A stretch of DNA of 15,072 bases from an uncultured Eubacteriales bacterium (GCA_934526185.1 CAKTAA010000054.1:1-15072), one strand, 5' to 3'. Shown: positions 1-7,775, counted from the stretch's first letter. The notes: generated by a model not told the origin, from the sequence alone. Numbers and translations are program-made.

Positions 1-77
1 CCGTTTTCCTTTAAAAACAACGGCGTGATCTGATAGATATTATCAAAACTGTAGTCCGGCAGCAGCGGATGTTTCAT
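1..77 (-). CDS. YqeG-like HAD family phosphatase, N-terminal fragment (runs off left edge)
   Basis: Only the first 25 codons are in the window, read leftwards from the ATG at 77-75. The peptide begins MKHPLLPDYSFDNIYQITP and continues into a segment ending in FLKENG. This matches the N-terminal pattern of YqeG-type HAD-IIIA phosphatases (a short LLPD...F.SIYDITP..L...GI stretch before the DxDxT motif); the catalytic motif itself lies outside the window, so the assignment rests on this short match. The ATG overlaps the TGA of the nucleotidyltransferase gene (ATGA, 77-74), so translation is probably coupled and both are likely on one transcript. A weak AAAGG lies about 14 bases upstream of the start, inside the previous gene. 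In Bacillota yqeG usually sits near yqeH and ribosome-assembly genes; nothing here tests that. Confidence 0.6.
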   Translation of the reverse strand, partial: MKHPLLPDYSFDNIYQITPLFLKEN

Positions 78-757
78 ATGGCAGGATTATACCTTTCATT
101 GTTATTTACGTATGTGATCCATTTATGGCCCTCGGGATACAAATACAGCAGCGCCTGATTCAGCCAATCCCTCTGAGCGCTGTCCATTTGGCGTATAGCC
201 AGGTCGAAGTCCTGCTGGTAACCGTTTCGTTCGGTATCCGTGGATTTATACAATAAGCAGATTTCGGGCGCCAGATACGGAATTCCGTCGTTGACCAAAA
301 TGGCGTCCTTCAGCTTTCGCTTGATGCTATGGTTCCGGGCGTAATGCAAATCCGTATCATCTTTGTCATTGAAAAGAAATTCTATGAAATTTAACTTTGT
401 CTGACCGGCAGATTGAAAATCAATATGACAGATATCCTTTTCGTCTGTTTTGGACAGATGTATTAAATCACAGTCAGCTTTACAGCAGAATATATTTCTT
501 TTACATTTCATTTGTATGGCGACATCGGTTATATGGTGAGCTTTACTGCCTCCAAGCATTTCATAGACATCAAACCCCAGAGACTGCATATATAAAATAA
601 TTTCATCACGTTCAGTCCAAAACGCAAGAACATCTATATCGCCGTGTTTTCGGGATTCATAGTTTAAAAACAAATCTATTGCCCAGCCGCCGCAAAAAGC
701 GTATGTAAAGCGATGGCTGGACAAAATACTGTTTGCTTCAAACAGAAGAGAATTCAT
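74..757 (-). CDS. Nucleotidyltransferase-fold protein, aminoglycoside/lincosamide adenylyltransferase-like
   Basis: 227 aa. Residues 23-31 read GGWAIDLFL and residues 38-42 read HGDID; together they form the nucleotidyltransferase motif GG-x(n)-[DE]xD, with D40 and D42 as likely metal ligands. A later PYLAPEICLLYKS segment is typical of the aminoglycoside-2''-adenylyltransferase / LnuA-like group. Members of that fold transfer AMP from ATP to a small-molecule hydroxyl, but many chromosomal homologues have no known substrate, so drug resistance should not be assumed. No signal peptide or membrane helix is visible, so it is probably cytoplasmic. The start is well supported: AGGAGG at 770-765, seven bases from ATG 757-755, with a SigA-like promoter just upstream. 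The stop overlaps the yqeG-like start by 4 bases. Confidence 0.72.
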   Translation of the reverse strand: MNSLLFEANSILSSHRFTYAFCGGWAIDLFLNYESRKHGDIDVLAFWTERDEIILYMQSLGFDVYEMLGGSKAHHITDVAIQMKCKRNIFCCKADCDLIHLSKTDEKDICHIDFQSAGQTKLNFIEFLFNDKDDTDLHYARNHSIKRKLKDAILVNDGIPYLAPEICLLYKSTDTERNGYQQDFDLAIRQMDSAQRDWLNQALLYLYPEGHKWITYVNNNERYNPAI

Positions 758-799
758 AAATATGCCTCCTGTCTAAGACGAAAGCTTTTCTGTTAAAAA

Positions 800-828
800 A
801 GTCTAGCACGATTTTGAGTAAATTTCAA
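800..828 (-). promoter_or_regulatory. SigA-type promoter of the nucleotidyltransferase-yqeG transcript
   Basis: On the minus strand TTGAAA (828-823) is followed after exactly 17 bases by TAGACT (805-800), with a TG one base before the -10 box (extended -10). The predicted transcript starts near 793, leaving a leader of about 35 nt before the ATG at 757. Spacing and both boxes fit the housekeeping promoter; no operator is evident. Confidence 0.65.
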
Positions 829-940
829 GAGGGGGCTTCAGCCGCAAGCGCGTTGTCCGCCCTGAACTGAAAGCTGCGGAAAAATATCAACGAATAGAAT
901 TGCGCGGAATGCTCCCGCATAATCATTTGCAAAATCGGAA

Positions 941-2362
941 TTATATTGACTTATGGTGCAAATGGATGTGGGAAAGCTTTTCGTACAAATCGAAATCCAC
1001 ATCGCGCAGAATATTTTCCAGCTCTTCGTCGCCCATAACTGTGCTACGTCCGGAGGCATATTCCTTGTCGACTCGTTCCTTCATCTGGACAAGGACCGGA
1101 TGGCGTTTGTCGAGGGCCTCCTCGCCTGTGAGACGGAAGAAGCCGTTAATCCAATGCGCAATGCCAGCAAGGCCGCTGTGTGAATCTACGGCGACAGCAG
1201 CGGGACGGTTCAGCAGTCTGTTTGTGTCAAATATATTATAGATTTCTTCGTCCTTCAACAGGCCATCCGCGTGGATGCCGGCACGCGTGACATTGAAATT
1301 TCTGCCGACAAACGGTGTTCTGGCCGGAATTTCGTATCCGATATCCGATTCAAAATACTCAGCGATTTCCGTGATAACAGGAAGGGCCATACCGTCGTCG
1401 GTTCCCCTGAGGGAGCAATATTCAATCACCATTGCTTCAAGGGGGCAGTTTCCGGTTCTTTCGCCGATACCCAGCAGCGAGCAGTTAACGCCTGAGCAGC
1501 CGTACAGCCAAGCGGTTGCCGCATTGGTCACCACTTTATAGAAATCGTTATGTCCATGCCATTCCAAAAGGCGGCTGGGTACGCCGGCGTAGTGCATGAG
1601 GCCGTAAATGATGCCGGGAACGCTTCTGGGAAGTGCGGCGCCCGGATACGAAATGCCGTATCCCATCGTGTCGCAGGCACGGATTTTTACGGGAATACCC
1701 GCGTCTTTGCCGAGCTGCGTCAGCGCGTCTGCCAGCGGGACGACGAATCCGTAAAAATCGGCTCTTGTGATATCCTCAAAATGACAGCGCGGGGAGATGC
1801 CGTATTCCAGCACTTTTTCCGCGATTGATAGATATTTTTCCATTGCTGATTTGCGCGTCAGGCCCATTTTTTTGTAGATATGATAGTCTGAACAGCTGAA
1901 CAGAATTCCTGTTTCGCGTATGCCGAGATCCTTGACCAGCTTGAAATCAGCATCGCTTGCGCGAATCCACGTTGTGATTTCCGGAAAGGGGAGTCCAAGA
2001 TTCATGCAGGCTTCCACAGCCTTTTTGTCCTTTTCCGTATATACAAAGAATTCACTTTGGCGAATGATTCCGCGATCGCCGCCAAGTTTGGACAGCAAGC
2101 GATATAAATGCACAATCTGTTCTACTGTAAAGGGGGAGGTAGACTGCTGGCCGTCGCGGAAGGTTGTATCGGTGATCCAGATTTCCTCAGGCATCTGAAG
2201 CGGTACGTTTCTGTGGTTGAAGGAGACCTTGGGTACGCTTTCGTAATCAAACAAATGGCGGTAAAGATTAGGCGATTCTCTGTCCTGCATCTGATATTTA
2301 TATGCGGATTGCTCCAAAAGATTGGTGGCTTTTGAAAACTCCAGTGTTGTATCTTTTTTCAT
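941..2362 (-). CDS. Re-citrate synthase-like enzyme (isopropylmalate/homocitrate synthase family)
   Basis: 473 aa DRE-TIM metallolyase. DTTFRDGQQ at residues 65-73 is the family signature holding the catalytic Arg and metal-binding Asp; HGHND at 269-273 supplies the two metal-binding histidines; GIGERTGNCPLE at 298-309 and RAGIHADG at 360-367 are the other conserved blocks. The enzymes condense acetyl-CoA with a 2-oxoacid. The long N-terminal extension (about 60 residues), the CHFEDITRADFYGF block (193-206) and the lack of a LeuA regulatory domain resemble the clostridial/Syntrophus Re-citrate synthases, often mis-annotated as 2-isopropylmalate synthase. Oxaloacetate as acceptor is therefore the favoured inference; homocitrate or citramalate synthesis is possible. 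The gene stands alone, with no leuBCD or aconitase gene next to it. Start: GGAAAGGA (2380-2373) lies 10 bases before the ATG at 2362-2360. Confidence 0.82.
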   Translation of the reverse strand: MKKDTTLEFSKATNLLEQSAYKYQMQDRESPNLYRHLFDYESVPKVSFNHRNVPLQMPEEIWITDTTFRDGQQSTSPFTVEQIVHLYRLLSKLGGDRGIIRQSEFFVYTEKDKKAVEACMNLGLPFPEITTWIRASDADFKLVKDLGIRETGILFSCSDYHIYKKMGLTRKSAMEKYLSIAEKVLEYGISPRCHFEDITRADFYGFVVPLADALTQLGKDAGIPVKIRACDTMGYGISYPGAALPRSVPGIIYGLMHYAGVPSRLLEWHGHNDFYKVVTNAATAWLYGCSGVNCSLLGIGERTGNCPLEAMVIEYCSLRGTDDGMALPVITEIAEYFESDIGYEIPARTPFVGRNFNVTRAGIHADGLLKDEEIYNIFDTNRLLNRPAAVAVDSHSGLAGIAHWINGFFRLTGEEALDKRHPVLVQMKERVDKEYASGRSTVMGDEELENILRDVDFDLYEKLSHIHLHHKSI

Positions 2363-2542
2363 ATGTGATCATTCCTTTCCCAATTATGAAAAGCAGCATG
2401 TCATAACATGTGTAAATAATTATGCTGAATACGGCTCTGGATAGACAAGACGGCGCGCGGTCTCCATGAATGAAGAATGTTTAATATGCAAGATTACAAG
2501 CTTAAAAAATTCATATAAACAGCAGACCGCACCTTTTAACTC
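2363..2542 (-). promoter_or_regulatory. Structured leader RNA of the Re-citrate synthase-like gene
   Basis: About 180 nt lie between the predicted transcription start and the ATG. Perfect inverted repeats are AGACCGC/GCGGTCT (2524-2530 with 2457-2463), enclosing an inner ATGAAT/ATTCAT pair (near 2466-2471 and 2509-2514). Closer to the gene, CATGT/ACATG (2397-2401, 2406-2410) shares bases with a competing CAGCAT/ATGCTG pair (2394-2399, 2422-2427), so the two near-gene stems cannot both form. I do not recognise a known riboswitch class. There is no T-box GGUGG-ACCGCG motif and no terminator U-tract directly before the start. Regulatory function is inference. Confidence 0.35.
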
Positions 2543-2548
2543 CACAAT

Positions 2549-2577
2549 ATTATACAGTTTTCGAATGTATATTGCAA
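2549..2577 (-). promoter_or_regulatory. SigA promoter of the Re-citrate synthase-like gene
   Basis: On the minus strand TTGCAA (2577-2572), a 17-base spacer, then TATAAT (2554-2549), preceded by a TG at the spacer end. This is a near-consensus promoter facing the 941-2362 gene, with a start expected near 2542. Confidence 0.75.
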
Positions 2578-2734
2578 GATGTGAAGGTTAAGTTTTCAAA
2601 ACATTCACAAATGAACGGGAGTGGGCAGAGAATTTTGTTACACATATCATTATGATGCAAAACGGCGCTGCTTGTATTTCCGGTTGTTTGTCAGACAATC
2701 GGTATAAAAAAAGATCTGTTTGCAGCAGTATCTC
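2578..2734. promoter_or_regulatory. Spacer between divergent promoters with three 11-bp palindromes
   Basis: Between the two promoters lie GTTTTCAAAAC (2592-2602), ATCATTATGAT (2646-2656) and TTGTCAGACAA (2688-2698), each a perfect 5-1-5 palindrome. A wider GTGAA/TTCAC pair (2581-2585, 2604-2608) flanks the first. They lie where operators of the divergent genes would be expected, but none matches a regulator box I can name with confidence. No gene is apparent here. Confidence 0.3.
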
Positions 2735-2763
2735 TTGCCAAGGAAATAAAATTATGGTATGAT
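2735..2763 (+). promoter_or_regulatory. SigA promoter of the GH3 beta-glucosidase gene
   Basis: TTGCCA (2735-2740), a 17-base spacer, TATGAT (2758-2763), with an extended -10 TGG at 2755-2757. The transcript would start near 2770, leaving a leader of about 97 nt. The leader contains ATTCCG-AAAAAA-CGGAAT (2814-2831), a perfect 6-bp inverted repeat with an A6 loop, which could be a small hairpin or an operator. Confidence 0.72.
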
Positions 2764-2866
2764 AAATTTCGTATTTGAAGATATGCATGTTAAAATGAAT
2801 ATCCTTGTTTAAAATTCCGAAAAAACGGAATATGCAAGAGGCAAAGTAATGTAGAGGTGATTTCAA

Positions 2867-5017
2867 ATGTCTAACAAAGTGATAGAAGAAAGAATATCGG
2901 ATTTGCTTGCAAAAATGACACTGAAGGAAAAAATCGGACAGTTGAATCAGCAAGGAAATTCTTCCTATGGAAAGGAAGGACTGATCGAGAGGATCCGCCG
3001 CGGAGAAATCGGAGCATTTCTGACGGCAATAGATTATCCGCGTGACGATCAGGAGGTCAAAGGGGCAGAGCATCGACAATATTTAAACGAGCTTCAGCGG
3101 GTGGCAGTGGAGGAAAGCCGTTTGGGAATCCCGATCCTCTGCGGCCGGGATGTCATTCACGGTCACAATACGGTGTACCCGATACCATTGGCGATGGCAG
3201 CTACCTTTAATCCAGGTTTGGTAACAGAGGCGTACCGTTGTACGGCGGAGGAAGCGGCCAATGACGGTATACGCTGGAGCTTTTCACCGATGGTAGATAT
3301 GGCGCGTGATCCGCGGTGGGGCAGATGCGTCGAGGGACCGGGAGAGGATCCGTATCTCGGTGCAAAGATGGCAGCGGCAGCGGTAAAAGGCTTTCAAGGG
3401 GACGACCTGACCAAGCGAGACAGCATAGCTGCCTGCGCCAAGCACTACATAGGATATGGTGCGGCGGAGGGCGGACGGGACTACCATAAAGCAGAGATAT
3501 CGGATTATTCACTGCGAAATTATTATCTGCCGGCGTTCAAGGGAGCAGTGGATGCTGGGGTACGGTCGGTTATGAGCTCGTTCAACGAGATAAGCGGCCA
3601 GCCTACAACCTCCAGTCATTATTTGCTGACGGAGCTTCTGAAAGAGGAGCTTGGGTTTGACGGCTTTATCGTCAGTGACTATAATTCTGTTTTGCAATTG
3701 AAACGTCAGGGCGTAGCTGCAGACGACGCAGAGGCGGCGATGCTTGCTGTCAACGCCGGCTTGGATATGGATATGGCTGATGAGCTGTATACAAACAATT
3801 TGGAAAAGCTGGTTGCAGACGGCAGAGTAAAGGAATCTGTGATTGATGAAGCTGTACGGCGCGTCCTGCGAATCAAATTCGAGCTTGGGCTGTTTGAGAA
3901 TCCATACGTGGAATATGTTCCTGTCGATAAGGATTATCATATGGCTGTGGCGCGCAGAATAGCGGGAGAAGCCATCATACTTTTGAAAAACGATGGTGGA
4001 TTGCTGCCGCTGGATTCGAAGGAGCCGATTACGCTTGTGGGACCGATGGTGCATGAAAAAGCAATGTTTTTCGGCGCATGGGCCGGCGACGGAGATGTGA
4101 AACGTGTGAAGTCAGTCTATGAGGCGATCAAAGCGGTATCGCCGGAAACGCCGGTTGCAGATAATACCAGCTCTTTTTCGGCTTTCACAACAATGAATAT
4201 CAGAAATCGCAATACGGTTGTTATGGTTCTGGGTGAATGCGCGTGGGTAACGGGAGAAGCGACTGGAATGGCATGCATCGAGCTGCCGGAGGATCAGAAA
4301 GCGCTTGCAAAAAAGCTGCACGGTATGGGCATGAAAATTGTTGCTGTCCTGTGCTGCGGCAGGCCGCTTGCGCTGGGCGATATCGAACCGTATTTTGACG
4401 CGATTTTATACGCATGGCATAACGGTACGGAAACGGGGGCTGCAATAGCGGACGTACTGTTCGGTAATGTATCCCCGTCTGGTAAGGTACCGATGACGCT
4501 AACGCGTGAAACCGGACAGATTCCGCTGTACTATAACGAGCATGTCAGCGGCCGCGATGTGGACGGCTATTACGGCATTGAGCAGTATCGCAATTATTGT
4601 GATTGTTTGGGATCGCCGCTTTATCCGTTCGGCTATGGCTTGTCGTATACCGAGTTTACGTTCAGCGAGCTCAAGGCTGAAACACCGTCTAAAACCTTTG
4701 AAGAAATTGAAAACGGAGAAACCTTTGAAATTCAGGTAAAGGTCAAAAACACCGGCAAGAGAGGGGGCAAGGAGGTTGTACAGTGCTATGTGCGTGATAA
4801 AATTGCCAGCATGACGCGGCCTGCGAGAGAGCTGAAGGGCTTTGATAAAATTTATTTGGAACCCGGTGAGGAAAAGACCGTTACTTTCCGACTTGGCAAA
4901 CAGGAACTTGGATTCTGGGGTGCGGACAAGATATTTAGAGCGGAACCCGGCGAGTTTGATATCTATGTCGGGAACAGCAGCCTGGCAAAGGACTGCGTTA
5001 CAATCCGTTTGAACTGA
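2867..5017 (+). CDS. bglX: Glycoside hydrolase family 3 beta-glucosidase, BglX-like, cytoplasmic
   Basis: 716 aa with the full three-domain GH3 layout. The TIM-barrel domain (about 1-340) contains the conserved KH at 192-193 followed by GYGAAEGGRDY, and the nucleophile Asp271 in GFIVSDYNS. The alpha/beta sandwich (about 360-590) contains GECAWVTGEATG, whose Glu residues (457, 464) are candidates for the acid/base, followed by an LPEDQ block. A C-terminal fibronectin-III-like domain starts near 600, with VKVKNTGKRGGKEVV from residue 626. It removes terminal beta-linked glucose or a related sugar from oligosaccharides; the exact substrate is not readable. There is no signal peptide, unlike E. 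coli BglX, so it probably acts on imported oligosaccharides. Start: GAGGTGA (2854-2860), six bases before the ATG. The gene is monocistronic, between its own promoter and a terminator. Confidence 0.92.
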   Translation: MSNKVIEERISDLLAKMTLKEKIGQLNQQGNSSYGKEGLIERIRRGEIGAFLTAIDYPRDDQEVKGAEHRQYLNELQRVAVEESRLGIPILCGRDVIHGHNTVYPIPLAMAATFNPGLVTEAYRCTAEEAANDGIRWSFSPMVDMARDPRWGRCVEGPGEDPYLGAKMAAAAVKGFQGDDLTKRDSIAACAKHYIGYGAAEGGRDYHKAEISDYSLRNYYLPAFKGAVDAGVRSVMSSFNEISGQPTTSSHYLLTELLKEELGFDGFIVSDYNSVLQLKRQGVAADDAEAAMLAVNAGLDMDMADELYTNNLEKLVADGRVKESVIDEAVRRVLRIKFELGLFENPYVEYVPVDKDYHMAVARRIAGEAIILLKNDGGLLPLDSKEPITLVGPMVHEKAMFFGAWAGDGDVKRVKSVYEAIKAVSPETPVADNTSSFSAFTTMNIRNRNTVVMVLGECAWVTGEATGMACIELPEDQKALAKKLHGMGMKIVAVLCCGRPLALGDIEPYFDAILYAWHNGTETGAAIADVLFGNVSPSGKVPMTLTRETGQIPLYYNEHVSGRDVDGYYGIEQYRNYCDCLGSPLYPFGYGLSYTEFTFSELKAETPSKTFEEIENGETFEIQVKVKNTGKRGGKEVVQCYVRDKIASMTRPARELKGFDKIYLEPGEEKTVTFRLGKQELGFWGADKIFRAEPGEFDIYVGNSSLAKDCVTIRLN

Positions 5018-5147
5018 ACAGATAAGACCTGCGGCTGGTGTTGGTGTTATAATTCGTAACCGTGCGCTTCACTGCATGCGGAGCTTATAATGAATGCCGT
5101 ATTAAAATGTGCATAGTTCAATATGAGCTTATGTGTTAAATTTACGA

Positions 5148-5192
5148 GGGGCAGAGTGGACTTGAAATTTCCATTCTGTCCTGTTCGTTTTT
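5148..5192 (+). terminator. Intrinsic terminator downstream of the GH3 gene
   Basis: GGGCAGAGTGGA (5149-5160) pairs with TCCATTCTGTCC (5170-5181) as a 12-bp stem with two G-U pairs and a 9-nt loop. TGTTCGTTTTT follows. The bases between the gene stop (5017) and this stem hold no convincing gene. Confidence 0.8.
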
Positions 5193-5222
5193 ATAAAACA
5201 TAGGATTTAAAGTATTCGCTTC

Positions 5223-5251
5223 TTGAATTTGCGTCATTTTTATGGTATAAT
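5223..5251 (+). promoter_or_regulatory. Extended -10 promoter of tex
   Basis: TTGAAT (5223-5228), 17 bases, TATAAT (5246-5251), with TGG directly before the -10 box. The stretch 5241-5260 is repeated with one mismatch at 10687-10706, in front of the membrane protein gene. A transcript from here would start near 5258. Confidence 0.7.
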
Positions 5252-5257
5252 ATGCAT

Positions 5258-5450
5258 GGCTGACTGAACGCTATACGTTCAGCCGTTAGCGCAGGACTTA
5301 ATTGTGTTCAAGCTTGGCAGCTCCGAGCGACATTCAGAGCGTCAAAGTCTTGTCAGCGTGAACACGCGGTTTTGTCAAAAGACGGGTTGCTTATGTGTAA
5401 ATAAGATAGCCGTTCGCTTGCATAAATTGATAATAGATGGTGTGATTTTG
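5258..5450 (+). promoter_or_regulatory. Long hairpin-rich leader (or small RNA) upstream of tex
   Basis: About 200 nt separate the predicted start from the tex ATG. The first hairpin is CTGAACG-CTATA-CGTTCAG (5264-5282), in competition with GGCTGA/TCAGCC (5258-5263, 5279-5284). A second perfect pair, GTGTTCA/TGAACAC (5304-5310, 5359-5365), encloses 48 nt. I recognise no Rfam-type family: it lacks SRP, RNase P or tmRNA hallmarks. No open reading frame here looks like a protein. It could be a regulatory 5'UTR or an independent small RNA; structure is visible, function is not. Confidence 0.35.
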
Positions 5451-5464
5451 AAAGGACAAAGCAA

Positions 5465-7612
5465 ATGGAGATCGTGAGCAGATTAACCGATGAATTTCAG
5501 TTGAGAAGAGAACAGGTGGAAAAAACTTTAGAGCTCATTGACGCCGGAAACACCATTCCCTTTATTGCACGTTACCGGAAGGAGGTTACCGGTTCACTTG
5601 ACGACAACATTCTGCGCCGCTTTTCAGAGCGTCTGCAATACCTTCGCAATTTGGAAAAGCGGAAGGAAGAAATCCGAAATGCCATATTTGCACGGGAAGC
5701 CATGACACCCGAAATAGAAACAGCCTTGGAAAAAGCGGAAACAATGACGGAGGCAGAAGACATCTACCGTCCTTTTAAGCAGCATCGAAAAACACGCGCG
5801 TCTGCGGCGCGCGCACGCGGTCTTCAGCCGCTTGCAGAGCTTTTGATGGAACAGAGAGATTTCTACGAGCAGTCTATGGAAGAGACCGCCGGAATGTTTG
5901 TCGACACTGATAAAGAAGTAAACAATCCTGAGGAAGCGCTTGACGGCGCCTGCGATATCCTTGCGGAGGACATATCCGATAATGCGGAAATTCGGAAAAA
6001 GGTCCGAGCTCTGACTCACGCACACGCACTTTTGATCACAAAAAAAGCAAAGGATGAGGACTCGGTTTACCGCATGTATTACGATCGGAGCGAGCCGGTC
6101 AAGAGTATTCCGGATCATCGTATTCTTGCGGTCCACAGGGGGGAAAAGGAAGGATATCTGAGAATATCTCTGGAGATTTCGCGCGATATCATTTTCAATA
6201 CACTGTTTTCCAGAATTCAGACCAACGCCGCCTCTCCTGCCGCTCCATATATTTCCCGCGCAATTTTTGACGGCTATGAGCGTCTGCTCGCCCCATCGAT
6301 TGAACGTGAGATATTATCGGATTTGTTTGAAAGCGCCAGCGACGGGGCGATCTCTTTGTTTTCCAAAAATCTTACGCAGCTTTTGATGCAGGCTCCTCTG
6401 AAAGGGAAAACGGTCCTGGGATGGGATCCCGGCTACAGAACGGGCTGCAAGCTGGCTGTTGTGGACAAAACCGGAAAGGTGCTGGAGACAGCGGTTATCT
6501 ATCCGACAAAACCGAAGGAACGGACTGAAGAAGCAAAGAATGTGCTGATACGTCTGATTACCCGCCATTCCGTAGACGTTATCGCTATCGGTAACGGAAC
6601 CGCGTCTGCAGAAAGCGAGCGTTTTGTGGCGGAACTGATACGTGAAGCCGGACTAGATGTAAAATATATTATAGTCAGCGAGGCGGGAGCTTCCGTATAT
6701 TCTGCATCAGAGCTTGCCGCCGAGGAATTTCCGGATTTTGATGTGACGGAGCGTTCTGCCGTCTCCATCGCCAGAAGACTGCAGGATCCGCTGGCAGAAT
6801 TGGTAAAAATCGATCCGAAATCCATAGGTGTCGGGCAGTATCAGCATGATATGAAGCAGACAAGACTTGACGAGGCGCTCGGCGGAGTCGTTGAAAGCTG
6901 CGTCAATGCTGTAGGCGTCGATGTCAACACGGCATCCTACGCGTTGCTTTCCTATATTGCCGGCGTAAACGCCGCAGCAGCAAAGAATATCGTGAAATAC
7001 CGGGAAGAAAACGGAGAATTCAAGAGACGCACCGAATTGAAAAAAGTACCCAAAATCGGATCGAAAACCTTTGAGCAATGCGCAGGCTTTCTTCGGATAT
7101 CTGATTCAAGAGAAGTTTTAGACCGTACCGGCGTACATCCGGAATCCTATGAACCGGCAAAGAAACTTTTGAAAATTTTCGAATGTCCGGAGGACGGTCT
7201 GCCCGAAAACCTGAGAGAAAAGGCGGAAACATACGGTGTTGAACGTCTCTGTACAGAATTGGGAATCGGAAAACCGACGCTGCTGGATATTCTTGCCGAG
7301 CTTGAAAAGCTGGGGCGGGATATTCGGGAAACACTTCCGCCGCCTGTCCTGCGTGACAGTATCCTTGAAATTGAAGATCTGGCCCCGGGGATGCTTTTGG
7401 AGGGGACTGTGCGCAATGTCATAGATTTCGGCGCCTTTGTCGACATCGGCGTCCATCAGGACGGATTAATCCATATCTCTCAGCTATCTGACAAATATAT
7501 CCGGCATCCATCGGAGGTATTGTCGGTCGGCGACAGAATTAAAGTCCGCGTTCTCGACGTTGACACAGCGCATAAAAGGATCGCTTTGACATTGAAAAAC
7601 ATTGCAGAATAA
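5465..7612 (+). CDS. tex: Tex family S1-domain nucleic-acid-binding protein
   Basis: 715 aa, the usual Tex length. Domains in order: helical Tex N-terminal region (1 to about 190, with AGNTIPFIARYRKEVTGSLD near residues 27-46, a Tex hallmark); YqgF/RNase H-like domain beginning VLGWDPGYRTGC (W320, D321); helix-hairpin-helix region from about 486 (DVNTASYALLSYIAGV and PKIGSKTFEQCAGFLRI); and an S1 RNA-binding domain at about 642-713 (GTVRNVIDFGAFVDIG, DGLIHISQL). Tex proteins bind RNA and the transcription machinery; B. pertussis Tex affects toxin expression and the pneumococcal protein affects fitness, but the molecular role is unsettled. Probably cytoplasmic. Start: AAAGGA (5451-5456), eight bases before the ATG. 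It has its own promoter and long leader. Confidence 0.96.
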   Translation: MEIVSRLTDEFQLRREQVEKTLELIDAGNTIPFIARYRKEVTGSLDDNILRRFSERLQYLRNLEKRKEEIRNAIFAREAMTPEIETALEKAETMTEAEDIYRPFKQHRKTRASAARARGLQPLAELLMEQRDFYEQSMEETAGMFVDTDKEVNNPEEALDGACDILAEDISDNAEIRKKVRALTHAHALLITKKAKDEDSVYRMYYDRSEPVKSIPDHRILAVHRGEKEGYLRISLEISRDIIFNTLFSRIQTNAASPAAPYISRAIFDGYERLLAPSIEREILSDLFESASDGAISLFSKNLTQLLMQAPLKGKTVLGWDPGYRTGCKLAVVDKTGKVLETAVIYPTKPKERTEEAKNVLIRLITRHSVDVIAIGNGTASAESERFVAELIREAGLDVKYIIVSEAGASVYSASELAAEEFPDFDVTERSAVSIARRLQDPLAELVKIDPKSIGVGQYQHDMKQTRLDEALGGVVESCVNAVGVDVNTASYALLSYIAGVNAAAAKNIVKYREENGEFKRRTELKKVPKIGSKTFEQCAGFLRISDSREVLDRTGVHPESYEPAKKLLKIFECPEDGLPENLREKAETYGVERLCTELGIGKPTLLDILAELEKLGRDIRETLPPPVLRDSILEIEDLAPGMLLEGTVRNVIDFGAFVDIGVHQDGLIHISQLSDKYIRHPSEVLSVGDRIKVRVLDVDTAHKRIALTLKNIAE

Positions 7613-7769
7613 TTTGTGTTTTAATAAATTAAAATAAATATTCAAGTATTTTCGCTTATTTTTTTAATTTGACGCTTTTTGTTGTGCAAAATTCCCAAAG
7701 AATACTGCAAAAATTTGTTCGGTTATCCTCTTCCAAAACTTCTTTTTTTCTGTTACAATATAGTATAGA

Positions 7770-7775
7770 TATAAT
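7770..7775 (+). promoter_or_regulatory. Possible -10 box upstream of msmX
   Basis: TATAAT lies in an AT-rich stretch within the 224-bp gap after tex. ATATAATATGC here also occurs in the promoter before the membrane protein gene, and TATAATATGC in the tex promoter. No good -35 box lies 16-18 bases upstream, so the exact promoter is uncertain; overlapping alternatives are TACAAT (7754) and TATAGT (7759). I find no convincing terminator after tex, so read-through is possible. Confidence 0.4.

Noticed and set aside
838..940. Terminator after the Re-citrate synthase-like gene
   Set aside because: Several short GC pairs (for example GCGG/CCGC near 905-920) exist, but none forms a long stem followed by a U-tract on the minus strand.
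2363..2542. T-box riboswitch before the isopropylmalate-synthase-like gene
   Set aside because: No GGUGG-x-ACCGCG antiterminator sequence and no terminator with U-tract near the start codon.
2588..3079. A 163-codon minus-strand open frame across the GH3 start
   Set aside because: It covers the GH3 promoter, leader and first 71 codons, and has no family resemblance.
7613..7670. AT-rich imperfect hairpin after tex as a terminator
   Set aside because: AAATTAAAATAA can pair with a later TTATTTTTTTAATTT only with unpaired T bases and no GC content; too weak to call.
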